From Rhodovarius crocodyli (lineage in GTDB: Bacteria > Pseudomonadota > Alphaproteobacteria > Acetobacterales > Acetobacteraceae): a stretch of 64,000 nt of DNA. The position numbers were made by a program, and so were the translations under genes. The DNA lies in assembly GCF_004005855.1 (NCBI RefSeq), contig NZ_SACL01000004.1, forward strand, positions 1-64,000, given 5' to 3'. Position 1 is the stretch's first letter; each line of letters begins with the position of its first letter. Under the pieces are notes generated by a model. The model searched no databases, was not told where the DNA came from, and saw nothing but the letters and a program-made list of their open reading frames with translations. This document shows, piece after piece, positions 1-7,507 of the stretch.

Positions 1-238
1 GGGCGGGCGCCTCGGCCCGGGGGGCGGCCTGGGGGGCGACTTGGGGGGCGGCCTGGGGGGCGGCCTGGGGGGCGGGCTGGGCTTGCGGTCCCGGCGAGGC
101 GGCGGCGGGAGGGGCGCTCGCGGCCGGGCGGGGCGGCGTGGCGGGCGCCGACGGACGCTGGCTGCCTACCCACCCCTGTTGCCAAGCAAGAAACGCAGCG
201 CCGGCGCCGACCGCCAGCAACCAGATCCAGCGCTGCAC
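1..238 (-). CDS. Pro/Ala/Gln-rich membrane-anchored protein, 5' part (runs off left edge)
   Basis: An open frame reads leftward from a GTG codon (bases 236-238) to the window edge, at least 79 residues. It begins VQRWIWLLAVGAGAAFLAW, one clear membrane-spanning segment or uncleaved signal anchor. A low-complexity stretch follows, ending in near-perfect 12-base tandem units that encode a Pro-Gln-Ala-Ala repeat. An AAGGAG ribosome-binding site sits six bases before the GTG, which supports this start strongly. Family and function cannot be assigned from this fragment. Proteins with this layout are often periplasm-spanning linkers (TonB-, FtsN- or SPOR-like), but that is only an analogy. Confidence 0.6.
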   Translation of the reverse strand, partial: MQRWIWLLAVGAGAAFLAWQQGWVGSQRPSAPATPPRPAASAPPAAASPGPQAQPAPQAAPQAAPQVAPQAAPRAEAPA

Positions 239-244
239 CGCAGA

Positions 245-250
245 CTCCTT
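245..250 (-). promoter_or_regulatory. Shine-Dalgarno AAGGAG of the left-edge GTG-start gene
   Basis: The plus-strand bases CTCCTT read AAGGAG on the minus strand, six bases before the GTG at 236-238. The match to the 16S anti-SD is what decides this start codon. Confidence 0.6.
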
Positions 251-324
251 CGAGATTCGCGTTATCGGAGGAATCGGATAGGGCCCGGGGGGCTTTCACG
301 CAATGGTCATCGCGGCGCGCCCTG

Positions 325-1161
325 TCAGCGCTGCGGCAGGCCTGCCTCGTTCAGCGCCAGATTCTGCTGGGCAAGCTCCGCGGCCGGGGTTTCCGGCGCC
401 ACGCTGATCACACGCTCCCAATCCTCGCGCGCGGCTCCTTCCTCACCCCGCAGCTGGTGCAGGATGCCGCGTTCCAGCAGCGCCTCGGGGTTGTCCGGGG
501 CCGCGGTCAGCGCCTGCTGGATGGCGCGCATCGCGTCTTCCACGCGCTCCAGGTTCCGCAGGGCGGAGGCACGGAAGACGATGGCCTCCACCCGGTCCGG
601 GTCCAGGCGCAGCACATTGTCTAGCTCCTGCAGGGCCTCGGAGTACCGGCGCATGGCCGCCAGCGCCACGGCGCGGTCGGTCATCAGGTCGGTATCCTGC
701 GGCTCCATCGTCAGGGCCATTGTGGTGGCGCCATAGGCGCGGGCCGCATCGCCGGCCATCATCCAGGCCTGGCCGGCCTGGCCCAGCACGGCGGCGCGGG
801 CGGCGGCGCTGGCCTGGCTGTCGCGCGCGATGCGCTCCAGCTGCTCGGCCGCGCGCTCCGGCGCGCCCAGCCCGATCATGGCGAGCGCCGAGCAATGGCG
901 GGCCCCTTCGCCGCCGCCCTGGCCCGCCCATTCCTCGGCATAGGCCATGGCGGCATCCGAATCCTCGCGCAGCAGCGACAGGCAGCGCTCATACTCGGCG
1001 CTGTCCGTCAGCCGGGGCGGCTCGGGTGGGACCGGGATCTCGACCTGGCTGGACTGGGGGGCGTGCAGCCACCACCAGGCGCCGCCCGCGGCGGCCGCGC
1101 ATATCACGAGGCCCGCCAACAGGGCGGGAAGGGGTAGCCGGGGGGGTGTCACAGCCTCCAT
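325..1161 (-). CDS. membrane-anchored tetratricopeptide-repeat protein
   Basis: About 278 residues. An N-terminal hydrophobic segment (about residues 9-30, ending in AAAAGGAWWWL) looks like a signal anchor. It is followed by helical TPR-type repeats in the C-terminal half; the motif around SEALQELDNVLRLDPDR and the next one around DAMRAIQQALTAAPDN are typical TPR helix pairs with the usual A..P.N/D spacing. TPR domains are protein-interaction scaffolds; no catalytic domain is visible. A longer frame begins at 1215, but the ATG at 1161 is preferred because it puts the charged N-terminus directly before the membrane segment and avoids overlap with the divergent gene at 1206. The partner is unknown. 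Confidence 0.75.
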   Translation of the reverse strand: MEAVTPPRLPLPALLAGLVICAAAAGGAWWWLHAPQSSQVEIPVPPEPPRLTDSAEYERCLSLLREDSDAAMAYAEEWAGQGGGEGARHCSALAMIGLGAPERAAEQLERIARDSQASAAARAAVLGQAGQAWMMAGDAARAYGATTMALTMEPQDTDLMTDRAVALAAMRRYSEALQELDNVLRLDPDRVEAIVFRASALRNLERVEDAMRAIQQALTAAPDNPEALLERGILHQLRGEEGAAREDWERVISVAPETPAAELAQQNLALNEAGLPQR

Positions 1162-1205
1162 ATACAGCGGAGCGGCAATCGCCACACCCCCGCCATAGGT
1201 AACAG

Positions 1206-2039
1206 ATGCTTCCACGGATATTGATCATCGGCGGCGGTTTCAGCGGCGGCGCCGTCGCGAAACTGGCCCGCGAGCAGGGATTTCCCGTCACCGTCACCAC
1301 GCGCTCCGATGCCGGGGAGGGCGCCATTCCCTTCGCGCAGGCCGGGCAGGCGCTGGACGCGGCCACGCATCTGCTGGTGACGGCCCCCCCGACCCAGGGC
1401 ATCGACCCCTTCCTGGCCGCGCATGGGCAGGCCCTGCCGGGTGCCCTGCGCTGGGTGGGCTATCTCTCGACCACCGGGGTCTATGGCGACCGGGGCGGCG
1501 CCTGGGTGGATGAGACGACGACCCCCAACCCGGGGCAGGCGCGCAGCCGGTCCCGCGTCGCGGCGGAGGAAGCCTGGCGCGCGGCCTGCGCGCGCTGCGC
1601 CTTGCCGCTCGATATCATGCGCACGGCCGGCATCTACGGGCCCGGGCGCAGCGCGCTGGACGACCTGCGCGCGGGCAAGGCGCGGCGGCTGTTCCGCGAG
1701 GGGCAGCTGTTCGGGCGGATCCATGTGGAGGACATCGCGCGCGCCGTCCTGGCGGCGATGGCCGCCCCGCCCGCCGGGGTGCGCGTGCTGCACCTGGCCG
1801 ACGACGAGCCCGCGGGGCCCGCCGATGTGGTGGCCTATGCGGCCGGCCTGCTGGGTGTCGAGCCGCCGCCCGTCATTCCCTATGAGCAGGCCGAGCCCAC
1901 CATGACCGAGATGGGCCGCAGCTTCTGGCGGGAGAACCGCCGCGTCTCCAACGCCGCGACCAAGCAGGCGCTCGGCATCGCCTGGCGGCACCCCACCTAT
2001 CGCGAAGGGCTGGCCACCATCCTGCGCGACGGCGGCTGA
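1206..2039 (+). CDS. NAD(P)-dependent epimerase/dehydratase, YeeZ-like extended SDR
   Basis: 277 residues. A dinucleotide-binding loop GGGFSGGAVA lies at about residues 9-18. The Rossmann core continues with YLSTTGVYGD near residue 88, where SDR enzymes carry Ser/Thr and Tyr of the active site, and RTAGIYGPGRS near 140. The C-terminal part (FGRIHVEDIARAVLAA) is the usual substrate-binding lobe of extended SDRs. It resembles the E. coli YeeZ family, whose substrate is not known. It is divergent from the TPR gene with 44 bases between starts, and convergent with the GH8 gene. Confidence 0.8.
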   Translation: MLPRILIIGGGFSGGAVAKLAREQGFPVTVTTRSDAGEGAIPFAQAGQALDAATHLLVTAPPTQGIDPFLAAHGQALPGALRWVGYLSTTGVYGDRGGAWVDETTTPNPGQARSRSRVAAEEAWRAACARCALPLDIMRTAGIYGPGRSALDDLRAGKARRLFREGQLFGRIHVEDIARAVLAAMAAPPAGVRVLHLADDEPAGPADVVAYAAGLLGVEPPPVIPYEQAEPTMTEMGRSFWRENRRVSNAATKQALGIAWRHPTYREGLATILRDGG

Positions 2040-2043
2040 GCCT

Positions 2044-3123
2044 TCAGCTGGCAGCCGAGGAGACGTCGCCGCGCCGTTCCAGATCGGCCCAGGCCTGGCG
2101 CGCGAGCAGCAGCAGCGCGCATTCATAGTAGTGCCGGGCGCGCTCGACATTGCCCAGCGCGCCGGCCGCCCCCCAGCCCGCGCGGCTGGCCATGACCAGG
2201 GCGGAGATGGCGCTCACGCCCTCACCGGCCGGATAGGGTGAGATGGAGCCGGTGCTGAGCACCGTCCACGCCGGCACATAGGGATGGCGCCGATCGGTCC
2301 AGAATCGGGCCGCGCTGTCCGACAGCGCGCGGTCCATGCCGCCGGCCCAGACGCCGTTCAGCAGCACGCGCAGGGCGTCATAGCCGAAGCGGTCGCCGCG
2401 CTGCGGCTCGACCGAGACGCGCCCGCTCTGGCCGTCCATCACCACCCAGTCGGCCGGCAGCTGCCACTGGCCGAAGCGCGCCTGGCCCATCAGGCGGGGG
2501 GTGTCGTTCATCAGCGCGCCCCAGGCCGGGTGGGGCACCACCTCCGCCAGCACCCGCATCGCGGGAGAGACGTAGTAGGACGGGTTCAGCACGAAATTGC
2601 CGCGCTGCTCGAAGCCCCAGGCGCCGGGCAGCATGACGGTGCGACCGTTCACCTGGCGCGTCAGCTGTCCCAGCATCGCCCGTGCGGAGCGGCGGGCGAG
2701 GGTGATGTAGTCGCCATCCGGCCATTGCCGCTGGGCCTCGGTCAGCGCCCAGGCGAAATAGAGGTCGGCATCCGTCGCGTTGTTCAGGTCGTCGACCACG
2801 CCGCCGCCGGGGCCCGGGCCGGGGCGGAAGCGCCAGGCCAGCAGGCCGTCGCCGCGCAGGCCGAGGCGCCGGTGGGTCCATTGCAGGATCTGGTCGAAGG
2901 CCTGGCGGTCCTGGTGCCGCACGGCCAGCAGCAGGCCCCAGGCCTGGCCTTCGGAATGGGAGACATTGCCGTTGGCCGTGTCGATGATCCGCCCTTCCGG
3001 TGTCAGGAAGCGGGTCTTGAAGGTCTCCCATCCCGTGGCGGGCCGAGGGCGGGCCTGGGCGGCGGCGGGCAGGGAGGCTGCGCCGGCGGCAAGCAGGCGC
3101 CTTCCGATTCGCAGGTCAGACAT
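2044..3123 (-). CDS. secreted glycoside hydrolase family 8 endoglucanase
   Basis: 359 residues. An arginine-containing signal sequence (RRLLAAGAASLPAAAQA) indicates export. The mature protein carries the GH8 hallmarks: HSEGQAWG around residues 56-63 with Glu58 as the presumed general acid, and ATDADLYFAWAL at 116-127, matching the family signature in which the first Asp acts in catalysis. GH8 enzymes cleave beta-1,4-glucans; in acetic-acid-bacteria relatives the homologue (CMCax/BcsZ) trims nascent cellulose. No cellulose synthase gene lies in the window, so a role in cellulose export is inference only. Its ATG overlaps the end of the upstream gene by eight bases, implying one transcript. Confidence 0.88.
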   Translation of the reverse strand: MSDLRIGRRLLAAGAASLPAAAQARPRPATGWETFKTRFLTPEGRIIDTANGNVSHSEGQAWGLLLAVRHQDRQAFDQILQWTHRRLGLRGDGLLAWRFRPGPGPGGGVVDDLNNATDADLYFAWALTEAQRQWPDGDYITLARRSARAMLGQLTRQVNGRTVMLPGAWGFEQRGNFVLNPSYYVSPAMRVLAEVVPHPAWGALMNDTPRLMGQARFGQWQLPADWVVMDGQSGRVSVEPQRGDRFGYDALRVLLNGVWAGGMDRALSDSAARFWTDRRHPYVPAWTVLSTGSISPYPAGEGVSAISALVMASRAGWGAAGALGNVERARHYYECALLLLARQAWADLERRGDVSSAAS

Positions 3124-3637
3124 CGTAGCCGATCCGTTTCAGAAGATGTTGGATGGGGGCGGGTTCCGTGCCCGCCAGGGTCTGGCGCAGGCGCGCGATC
3201 TCCAGCTGGCTGGCGCGCAGATGGGCGGCCAGGGCCCGGCGGGCCGTGGCGCGGCGCAGTGCCTGGGGCACGGCGCGCTCCAGCTCTCGGGTGGAGGGGC
3301 GGGCGGGCAGCAGGTCCGCGACGCGGCAGCGCATGGCGCGCGCCGCGATGTCGGGGGCGATGCCGTCCGCGAGCAGGATGACTTCCAGCGCCGCGCTGTC
3401 GTCGCGCATCCGCATGGCGCTTTCGGCCAGTTCGATGGCGCCGGGATGATCGAGCGCCAGGATCAGCAGGCCTGTATCGGTGGAGCGGCGGAGGTGATCG
3501 AGGACATCACGCGCATCACGTGCCTCTGTGATGGCCGGCGCGAGGCCGGCAAGGCTGGTGGCGACCGGGGCCAGCAGCAGCACGGAAAGCTGCTGCACGG
3601 TGGTGGCGGGCGATGCGGAGAACGAGACCTGTTGCAT
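3116..3637 (-). CDS. receiver-like (degenerate) protein upstream of the GH8 glucanase
   Basis: 173 residues. The pattern is reminiscent of a response-regulator receiver fold: a hydrophobic strand SVLLLAPV near residue 18, LLILALDHP near 57, and VILLADGI near 86 with the spacing of beta strands 1, 3 and 4. The acidic pocket is not clearly conserved. A basic helical tail (ELERAVPQALRRATARRALAA) follows. No DNA-binding domain is seen. Its stop overlaps the start of the glucanase by eight bases, so the two proteins are probably made together and may act in the same polysaccharide pathway. A non-phosphorylated receiver is the best guess; an unrelated alpha/beta protein is possible. Confidence 0.45.
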   Translation of the reverse strand: MQQVSFSASPATTVQQLSVLLLAPVATSLAGLAPAITEARDARDVLDHLRRSTDTGLLILALDHPGAIELAESAMRMRDDSAALEVILLADGIAPDIAARAMRCRVADLLPARPSTRELERAVPQALRRATARRALAAHLRASQLEIARLRQTLAGTEPAPIQHLLKRIGYDV

Positions 3638-3704
3638 GACCTCAAAATTAGGAGAGAGGCCGTTTTGGGTTCGATGAAGGAATTATCCCGATTGGTCAGC
3701 GAAA

Positions 3705-3722
3705 ATTCAACTTTTGTTGAAT
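3705..3722. repeat. inverted repeat, 7-bp arms with TTTT loop
   Basis: ATTCAAC and GTTGAAT are perfect reverse complements separated by four T. The site lies about 70 bases upstream of the minus-strand start at 3637, a position suited to an operator. Confidence 0.5.
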
Positions 3723-3791
3723 GTTAACGAAGCATTGAATTTCTTACCGAAATCACTGTGCCTCGGGTGCCTGATGATGAACTTATGGTGA

Positions 3792-3807
3792 ATCACGAAT
3801 CCGTGAT
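3792..3807. repeat. inverted repeat, 6-bp arms with AATC loop
   Basis: ATCACG and CGTGAT are perfect reverse complements. The site lies 155 bases upstream of the receiver-like gene; it could be a regulator site. No T-tract follows, so it is not an intrinsic terminator. Confidence 0.4.
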
Positions 3808-3914
3808 GTAGATCAATTGTGAGACGCCGCTCAGGAAGGTCGAGGCGGTCAATCGAAACGCGCCTCTCCCTATCGAACTGGAACACGCCAAATAAGTGTA
3901 TTCCTAGGAATTAG

Positions 3915-4883
3915 TTATCGTAACGCTTGCGGTTCGATTCCGGCACGTCGCGCTGTTTCCCCCCACTTCGTCATCTCGGCCCGGACGAAATCCCGGGTCT
4001 CCGCCGGCGTGGAGCTGACGATTTCAGCGCCCAGAACGCGGTGCCGCTCAACCACGGCGGGCATGCGCAGGGCCGCCGCAACGTCGCGCGACTGTGCCGA
4101 GGCCAGATCCTCGTTCATGTTGCCCGGACCCATCACCATTCCCCAGGTGCTGGCCTCGAAACCGGGCAGCAGCGCCTCGGCCATCGTCGGCACATCCGGC
4201 AACTGGGGGCTGCGCGCCGCCCCGGTCGTGGCCATCGCCTTCAGCGCGCCGGACTGGATGTGGGGCAGGGCGGCGGGGACGGTGTCGAACATGATGTCCA
4301 CGCGGCCCGCGATCAGGTCCGGATGCGCCTGGGTGCTGCCGCGATAGGGCACATAGGTCAGCTCCGTGCCCGTCAGGCTGCCGAACAGCACCGGGGCCAG
4401 CCGCACCACCCCGCCCGTACCAGCGAAGGTGACGGCCCCTGCGCCGCGCCGCTTCGCCAGCGCCACCAGCTCCGCCGGCGTGCCGGCCTCGAAGCCGCGC
4501 GCGGCGCACAGCACCAGCGGCGTGCGCGTGGTCAGCGACAGGAAGGTGAAGTCGGCCATCGTGTCGTAGGGCAGGCGGTAGAAGGCCGCATTCACCGGAT
4601 GGCCCACGCTGACGAGCGACAGGGTGTGGCCGTCGGGCGCGCTGCGGGCCACCACCTCGGTGCCGATGATGCCGTCGGCACCCGCGCGGTTCTCCACCGC
4701 CACGGGCTGCGACCAGGTGGCCGAGAGCGGGTCGGCGATCAGCCGTGCCGTGATGTCGGAGACCCCGCCCGGGGTATAGGGAACGACCATGCGCACCGGG
4801 CGCTGGGCCGTGAAACGCTGGGCCTGGGCCAGCGCAGGCATGAGCAAGGGCAGCGCCAGCGCGCCGCGGCGGGTGATGGTCAT
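3915..4883 (-). CDS. orphan Bug/TctC-family periplasmic substrate-binding protein
   Basis: 322 residues. The twin-arginine-like leader MTITRRGALALPLLMPALAQA targets the periplasm. The mature part shows the family pattern RPVRMVVPYTPGG near residue 30, where the ligand carboxylate is bound by main-chain loops, VENRAGADGIIG near 61, and YVPYRGSTQAHPDLIAGRVD near 180. These receptors bind dicarboxylates or related organic acids and usually deliver them to TctA/TctB. No tctA or tctB is adjacent; such orphans are common in the family and may share permeases or act as sensors. It is the last gene of its strand run before the AT-rich gap. Confidence 0.85.
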   Translation of the reverse strand: MTITRRGALALPLLMPALAQAQRFTAQRPVRMVVPYTPGGVSDITARLIADPLSATWSQPVAVENRAGADGIIGTEVVARSAPDGHTLSLVSVGHPVNAAFYRLPYDTMADFTFLSLTTRTPLVLCAARGFEAGTPAELVALAKRRGAGAVTFAGTGGVVRLAPVLFGSLTGTELTYVPYRGSTQAHPDLIAGRVDIMFDTVPAALPHIQSGALKAMATTGAARSPQLPDVPTMAEALLPGFEASTWGMVMGPGNMNEDLASAQSRDVAAALRMPAVVERHRVLGAEIVSSTPAETRDFVRAEMTKWGETARRAGIEPQALR

Positions 4884-4937
4884 GTTGTCCTCCCTTTATG
4901 GGAGGAAGCCTGCACCGCCACGGGGCCGCGCGGCAAG

Positions 4938-5588
4938 TCAGTCCTTCAGGAGGCCCTTCTCGCGCAGCAATGCCTCGCCGCGCCGGAAGGCGGCGGCCAT
5001 CTGGGCCGCGGGCATGGCACCCGAGAACAGCAGGTGCCGCTCCAGCGCGAAGCTCGGCACGCCCGAGATGCCGCCCTGGCGGAAGGAGGCATCGGTGGCC
5101 ACCACCTGCTCGCGGTCCTCGTCGGAGGCGAGGTATTCGGCGGCATCCAGCCCGTGCTCGGCGCCGATGCGCGCCAGCACCGCCAGGTCGCCGATATCCT
5201 CGCCGTCGTGGAAATAGGCGCGGAACAGGGATTCCAGCAGCGGCTGCTGCACGCCATGGCGCTGGGCCAGCAGCGACAGGCGATGGGCGTTCAGGGTGTT
5301 GGGGGTGCGGGCCTGGCGCTCCAACCGGAAATCCACGCCCGCCGCGTCACCTGCCGCCGTCACCTGGGCATCCAGTTCCTTCGAGCGCTCCAGGCTGCCG
5401 AATTTCGCCGCGCGGTACTCGGCCCGCGCCACGCCCTCGGCCGGCATCTCGGGGTTCAGCTGATACGGGTGCCAGGCCAGCTCCGCCTCCCAGCCCAGCT
5501 CGGCCAGCGCGCCCTCCAGGTTGCGCTTGCCGATCCAGCACCAGGGGCAGATCGCGTCGGAGACGATGTCGATGCGCAGCTTGCTCAT
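4938..5588 (-). CDS. DsbA-family oxidoreductase, FrnE type
   Basis: 216 residues. Thioredoxin-fold N-terminus with the redox motif CPWC in DAICPWCWIGKRNLEGAL at about residues 12-29. The long helical insert and the C-terminal GISGVPSFALERHLLFSGA (cis-Pro loop before the last strand) fit FrnE/2-hydroxychromene-2-carboxylate isomerase-like DsbA proteins. No signal peptide is visible, so it should act in the cytoplasm, as FrnE of Deinococcus does in disulfide handling. The gene starts within the stop of the upstream transferase gene (4-base ATGA overlap), so the two are translationally coupled. Confidence 0.85.
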   Translation of the reverse strand: MSKLRIDIVSDAICPWCWIGKRNLEGALAELGWEAELAWHPYQLNPEMPAEGVARAEYRAAKFGSLERSKELDAQVTAAGDAAGVDFRLERQARTPNTLNAHRLSLLAQRHGVQQPLLESLFRAYFHDGEDIGDLAVLARIGAEHGLDAAEYLASDEDREQVVATDASFRQGGISGVPSFALERHLLFSGAMPAAQMAAAFRRGEALLREKGLLKD

Positions 5589-6274
5589 GCCGTGTAGCCC
5601 TTCGCCTTGGCAGCCATGCCGTCGAACAGCGCGAAGCCGCGCGCGCGCCAGTCGAAGACGACGTCATCCTCGGCCAGCAGGCGGAAGGGGCTCGTGCAGC
5701 GCGCCCATTGGAAACTGCCGAGCACGATGTAGTCAGCGTAGTTGGGCGTGTCACCGCCCAGCCACGGTTTTCCGGCCAGGGCGCCGCGCAGCGGCTGCAG
5801 CAGCTTGCGGAAGGCGGGCAGCTCGACCTCTCGCTTGGCCTGGATGGCCTCCAGCGAGGCACCGAAGCGTGCCTCCCGCGTCTGCCGGAAATAGGCCTGG
5901 TCGGCGGGGGCCAGGCAGCCATGGATGTCCATGATGATCAGCCGCGCCAGTGCCGGGTGCAGCGCCGTGTCGGCCCAGGAATTGACGAAGCGCACCAGCG
6001 CGGGCGCGCCGCCGAACAGCGATGGCCGGTCGGGGTGCTTCTCCTCCAGCCATTCGGCGATACGCCAGGAATCGGACAGCACCGTGTCGCCATCGACCAG
6101 CACCGGCACCAGCCCCTGGCCGGAGAAGGCCAGCCGGTCCTTCTCGGTGAAGCGCCAGGGGGTGCCCTCCGCCTCCAGGCCCTTATGGGCCAGCGCGAAG
6201 CGCGTGCGCCAGCAATAGGGGCTGAACCGGCGTCCGGGATCTTCCCCGGCGAGTTCGTACAGCAGGCGCGACAT
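5585..6274 (-). CDS. glutathione S-transferase, beta-etherase (LigE)-like
   Basis: 229 residues. The N-terminal thioredoxin-like domain contains FSPYCWRTRFALAHKGL around residues 17-33, followed by LVPVLVDGDTVLSDSWRIAEWLEE, the glutathione-binding cis-Pro and Ser/Asp loop. The C-terminal all-helical domain follows. The N-terminal signature resembles the LigE/LigF beta-etherase group that cleaves lignin-type aryl ethers, but overall identity cannot be measured here, so a general GST is the safe call. The ATG at 6272-6274 is chosen because upstream sequence has no family similarity. It overlaps the FrnE gene by four bases and is divergent from pobA with 72 bases between starts. Confidence 0.85.
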   Translation of the reverse strand: MSRLLYELAGEDPGRRFSPYCWRTRFALAHKGLEAEGTPWRFTEKDRLAFSGQGLVPVLVDGDTVLSDSWRIAEWLEEKHPDRPSLFGGAPALVRFVNSWADTALHPALARLIIMDIHGCLAPADQAYFRQTREARFGASLEAIQAKREVELPAFRKLLQPLRGALAGKPWLGGDTPNYADYIVLGSFQWARCTSPFRLLAEDDVVFDWRARGFALFDGMAAKAKGYTA

Positions 6275-6346
6275 CGTTTCCCCCGTTGCGTGTTGGCGGC
6301 TCCGTCCGCGATTGTGGGCGATAATCAGGGCAAGGGGGAGGGGCGC

Positions 6347-7507
6347 ATGCGCTGTCAGGTGGGCATCATCGGCGCGGGGCCGGCGGGGCTGCTGCTGGGT
6401 CATCTGCTGCATCGCGCGGGCATCGACGCGGTGGTGATCGAAGCGCGCTCCCGCTCCTATATCGAAGGCCGCATCCGGGCGGGATTGCTGGAGCAGGGCA
6501 GTGTGGAGACCCTGGTGGAGGCCGGCGTCGGGGACCGGCTGCTGCGCGAGGGCCTGCCGCATGAGGGGCTGGAACTGCGCCACGAGGGCGGGCGGCGCCG
6601 TATCGAGCTGACGCGCCTGACCGGCAGGCGCGTCACCATCTATGGCCAGCAGGAGGTGGTGAAGGACCTGGTCGCCGCGCGGCTCGCGGCGGGTCTGCCG
6701 CTGCATTTCGATGCCGCGGGCGTGCGTGTCGAGGGGATCGACGGCCCGCGCCCGGCCATCCACTTCACCCAGGGTGGTGAGCCGCGTCGCCTGGATTGCG
6801 ACATCGTCGCGGGCTGCGACGGCTTCCACGGCATCGCCCGCGACGCCATTCCCGCCGCCGCGCTGCGTATCCTGGAGCGTGTCTATCCCTTCGCCTGGCT
6901 CGGCATCCTGGCCGAGGCACGGCCGATCTCGCATGAGCTGATCTATGCGCGCCACCATGACGGCTTCGCCCTGGCCACCATGCGCAGCGAGACGCTGAGC
7001 CGCCTCTACCTGCAATGCGCCCCGGACGAAGACCCGGCCAACTGGCCTGACGGCCGCATCTGGGCCGCGCTGGAGCGCCGGCTGGGCGCGGTGAATGAGG
7101 GGCCGATCATCCAGAAGGGCGTGACCGGCATGCGCAGCTTCGTGGCCGAGCCCATGCGCTTCGGCAGCCTGTTCCTGGCCGGTGATGCCGCCCACATCGT
7201 GCCGCCCACGGGTGCGAAGGGCATGAACCTGGCGATTGCGGATGTGCGGGTGCTGGCCGCCGCGCTGGACGGCTTCTTCCGGCGCGGAGAGACGCGGCTG
7301 ATGGACGAATACAGCCGCATCTGCCTGGCACGCGTGTGGAAGGTGCAGCGCTTCTCCTGGTGGATGACGCAGATGCTGCATCGCTATGACGCCGAGGACG
7401 GCTTCGAGCACCATGTCCAGGCGGCCGAGCTGGACTACCTGTTCCAGAGCGAGGCCGCCCAGATGACGCTGGCCGAGAACTATGTCGGCCTGCCTTACGA
7501 AGTCTAG
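6347..7507 (+). CDS. pobA: 4-hydroxybenzoate 3-monooxygenase
   Basis: 386 residues, close to the 394 of the well-studied Pseudomonas enzyme. This NADPH-dependent flavoprotein hydroxylates 4-hydroxybenzoate to protocatechuate in the cytoplasm. FAD-binding GAGPAGLLLG lies at residues 9-18; GRIRAGLLEQG holds the Arg that contacts FAD and NADPH; CDGFHGIARDAIP and GDAAHIVPPTGAKGMNLA are near-identical to the characterised PobA, as is the C-terminal AENYVGLPYE. The ATG at 6347 follows a purine-rich GGGGGAGGGG and begins exactly at the conserved beta strand. No PobR regulator is adjacent. It ends convergently with pxpC, sharing four bases. Confidence 0.95.
   Translation: MRCQVGIIGAGPAGLLLGHLLHRAGIDAVVIEARSRSYIEGRIRAGLLEQGSVETLVEAGVGDRLLREGLPHEGLELRHEGGRRRIELTRLTGRRVTIYGQQEVVKDLVAARLAAGLPLHFDAAGVRVEGIDGPRPAIHFTQGGEPRRLDCDIVAGCDGFHGIARDAIPAAALRILERVYPFAWLGILAEARPISHELIYARHHDGFALATMRSETLSRLYLQCAPDEDPANWPDGRIWAALERRLGAVNEGPIIQKGVTGMRSFVAEPMRFGSLFLAGDAAHIVPPTGAKGMNLAIADVRVLAAALDGFFRRGETRLMDEYSRICLARVWKVQRFSWWMTQMLHRYDAEDGFEHHVQAAELDYLFQSEAAQMTLAENYVGLPYEV

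Larger units (their letters stand above)
3638..3914. promoter_or_regulatory. AT-rich intergenic region with two hairpins, upstream of the receiver/GH8 pair
   Basis: These 277 bases are strikingly AT-rich compared with the rest of the window and contain no plausible gene. They lie upstream of the receiver-like gene and downstream of nothing but its own promoter side and the start-distal end of the TctC gene. Two perfect inverted repeats are visible: ATTCAAC-TTTT-GTTGAAT at 3705-3722 and ATCACG-AATC-CGTGAT at 3792-3807. The region probably holds the promoter and operator of the receiver/GH8 operon, and possibly the terminator of the TctC gene that ends at 3915. Confidence 0.5.

Noticed and set aside
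41-736. Long plus-strand frame at the left edge, Arg/Ser/Gly-rich.
   Set aside because: It is antisense to the TPR gene and the GTG-start protein, and has the random basic composition of a shadow frame.
4898-6346. Plus-strand frame that would extend PobA by almost 500 residues.
   Set aside because: The extension is antisense to the FrnE and GST genes and has no similarity to anything; the PobA family begins at the ATG at 6347.
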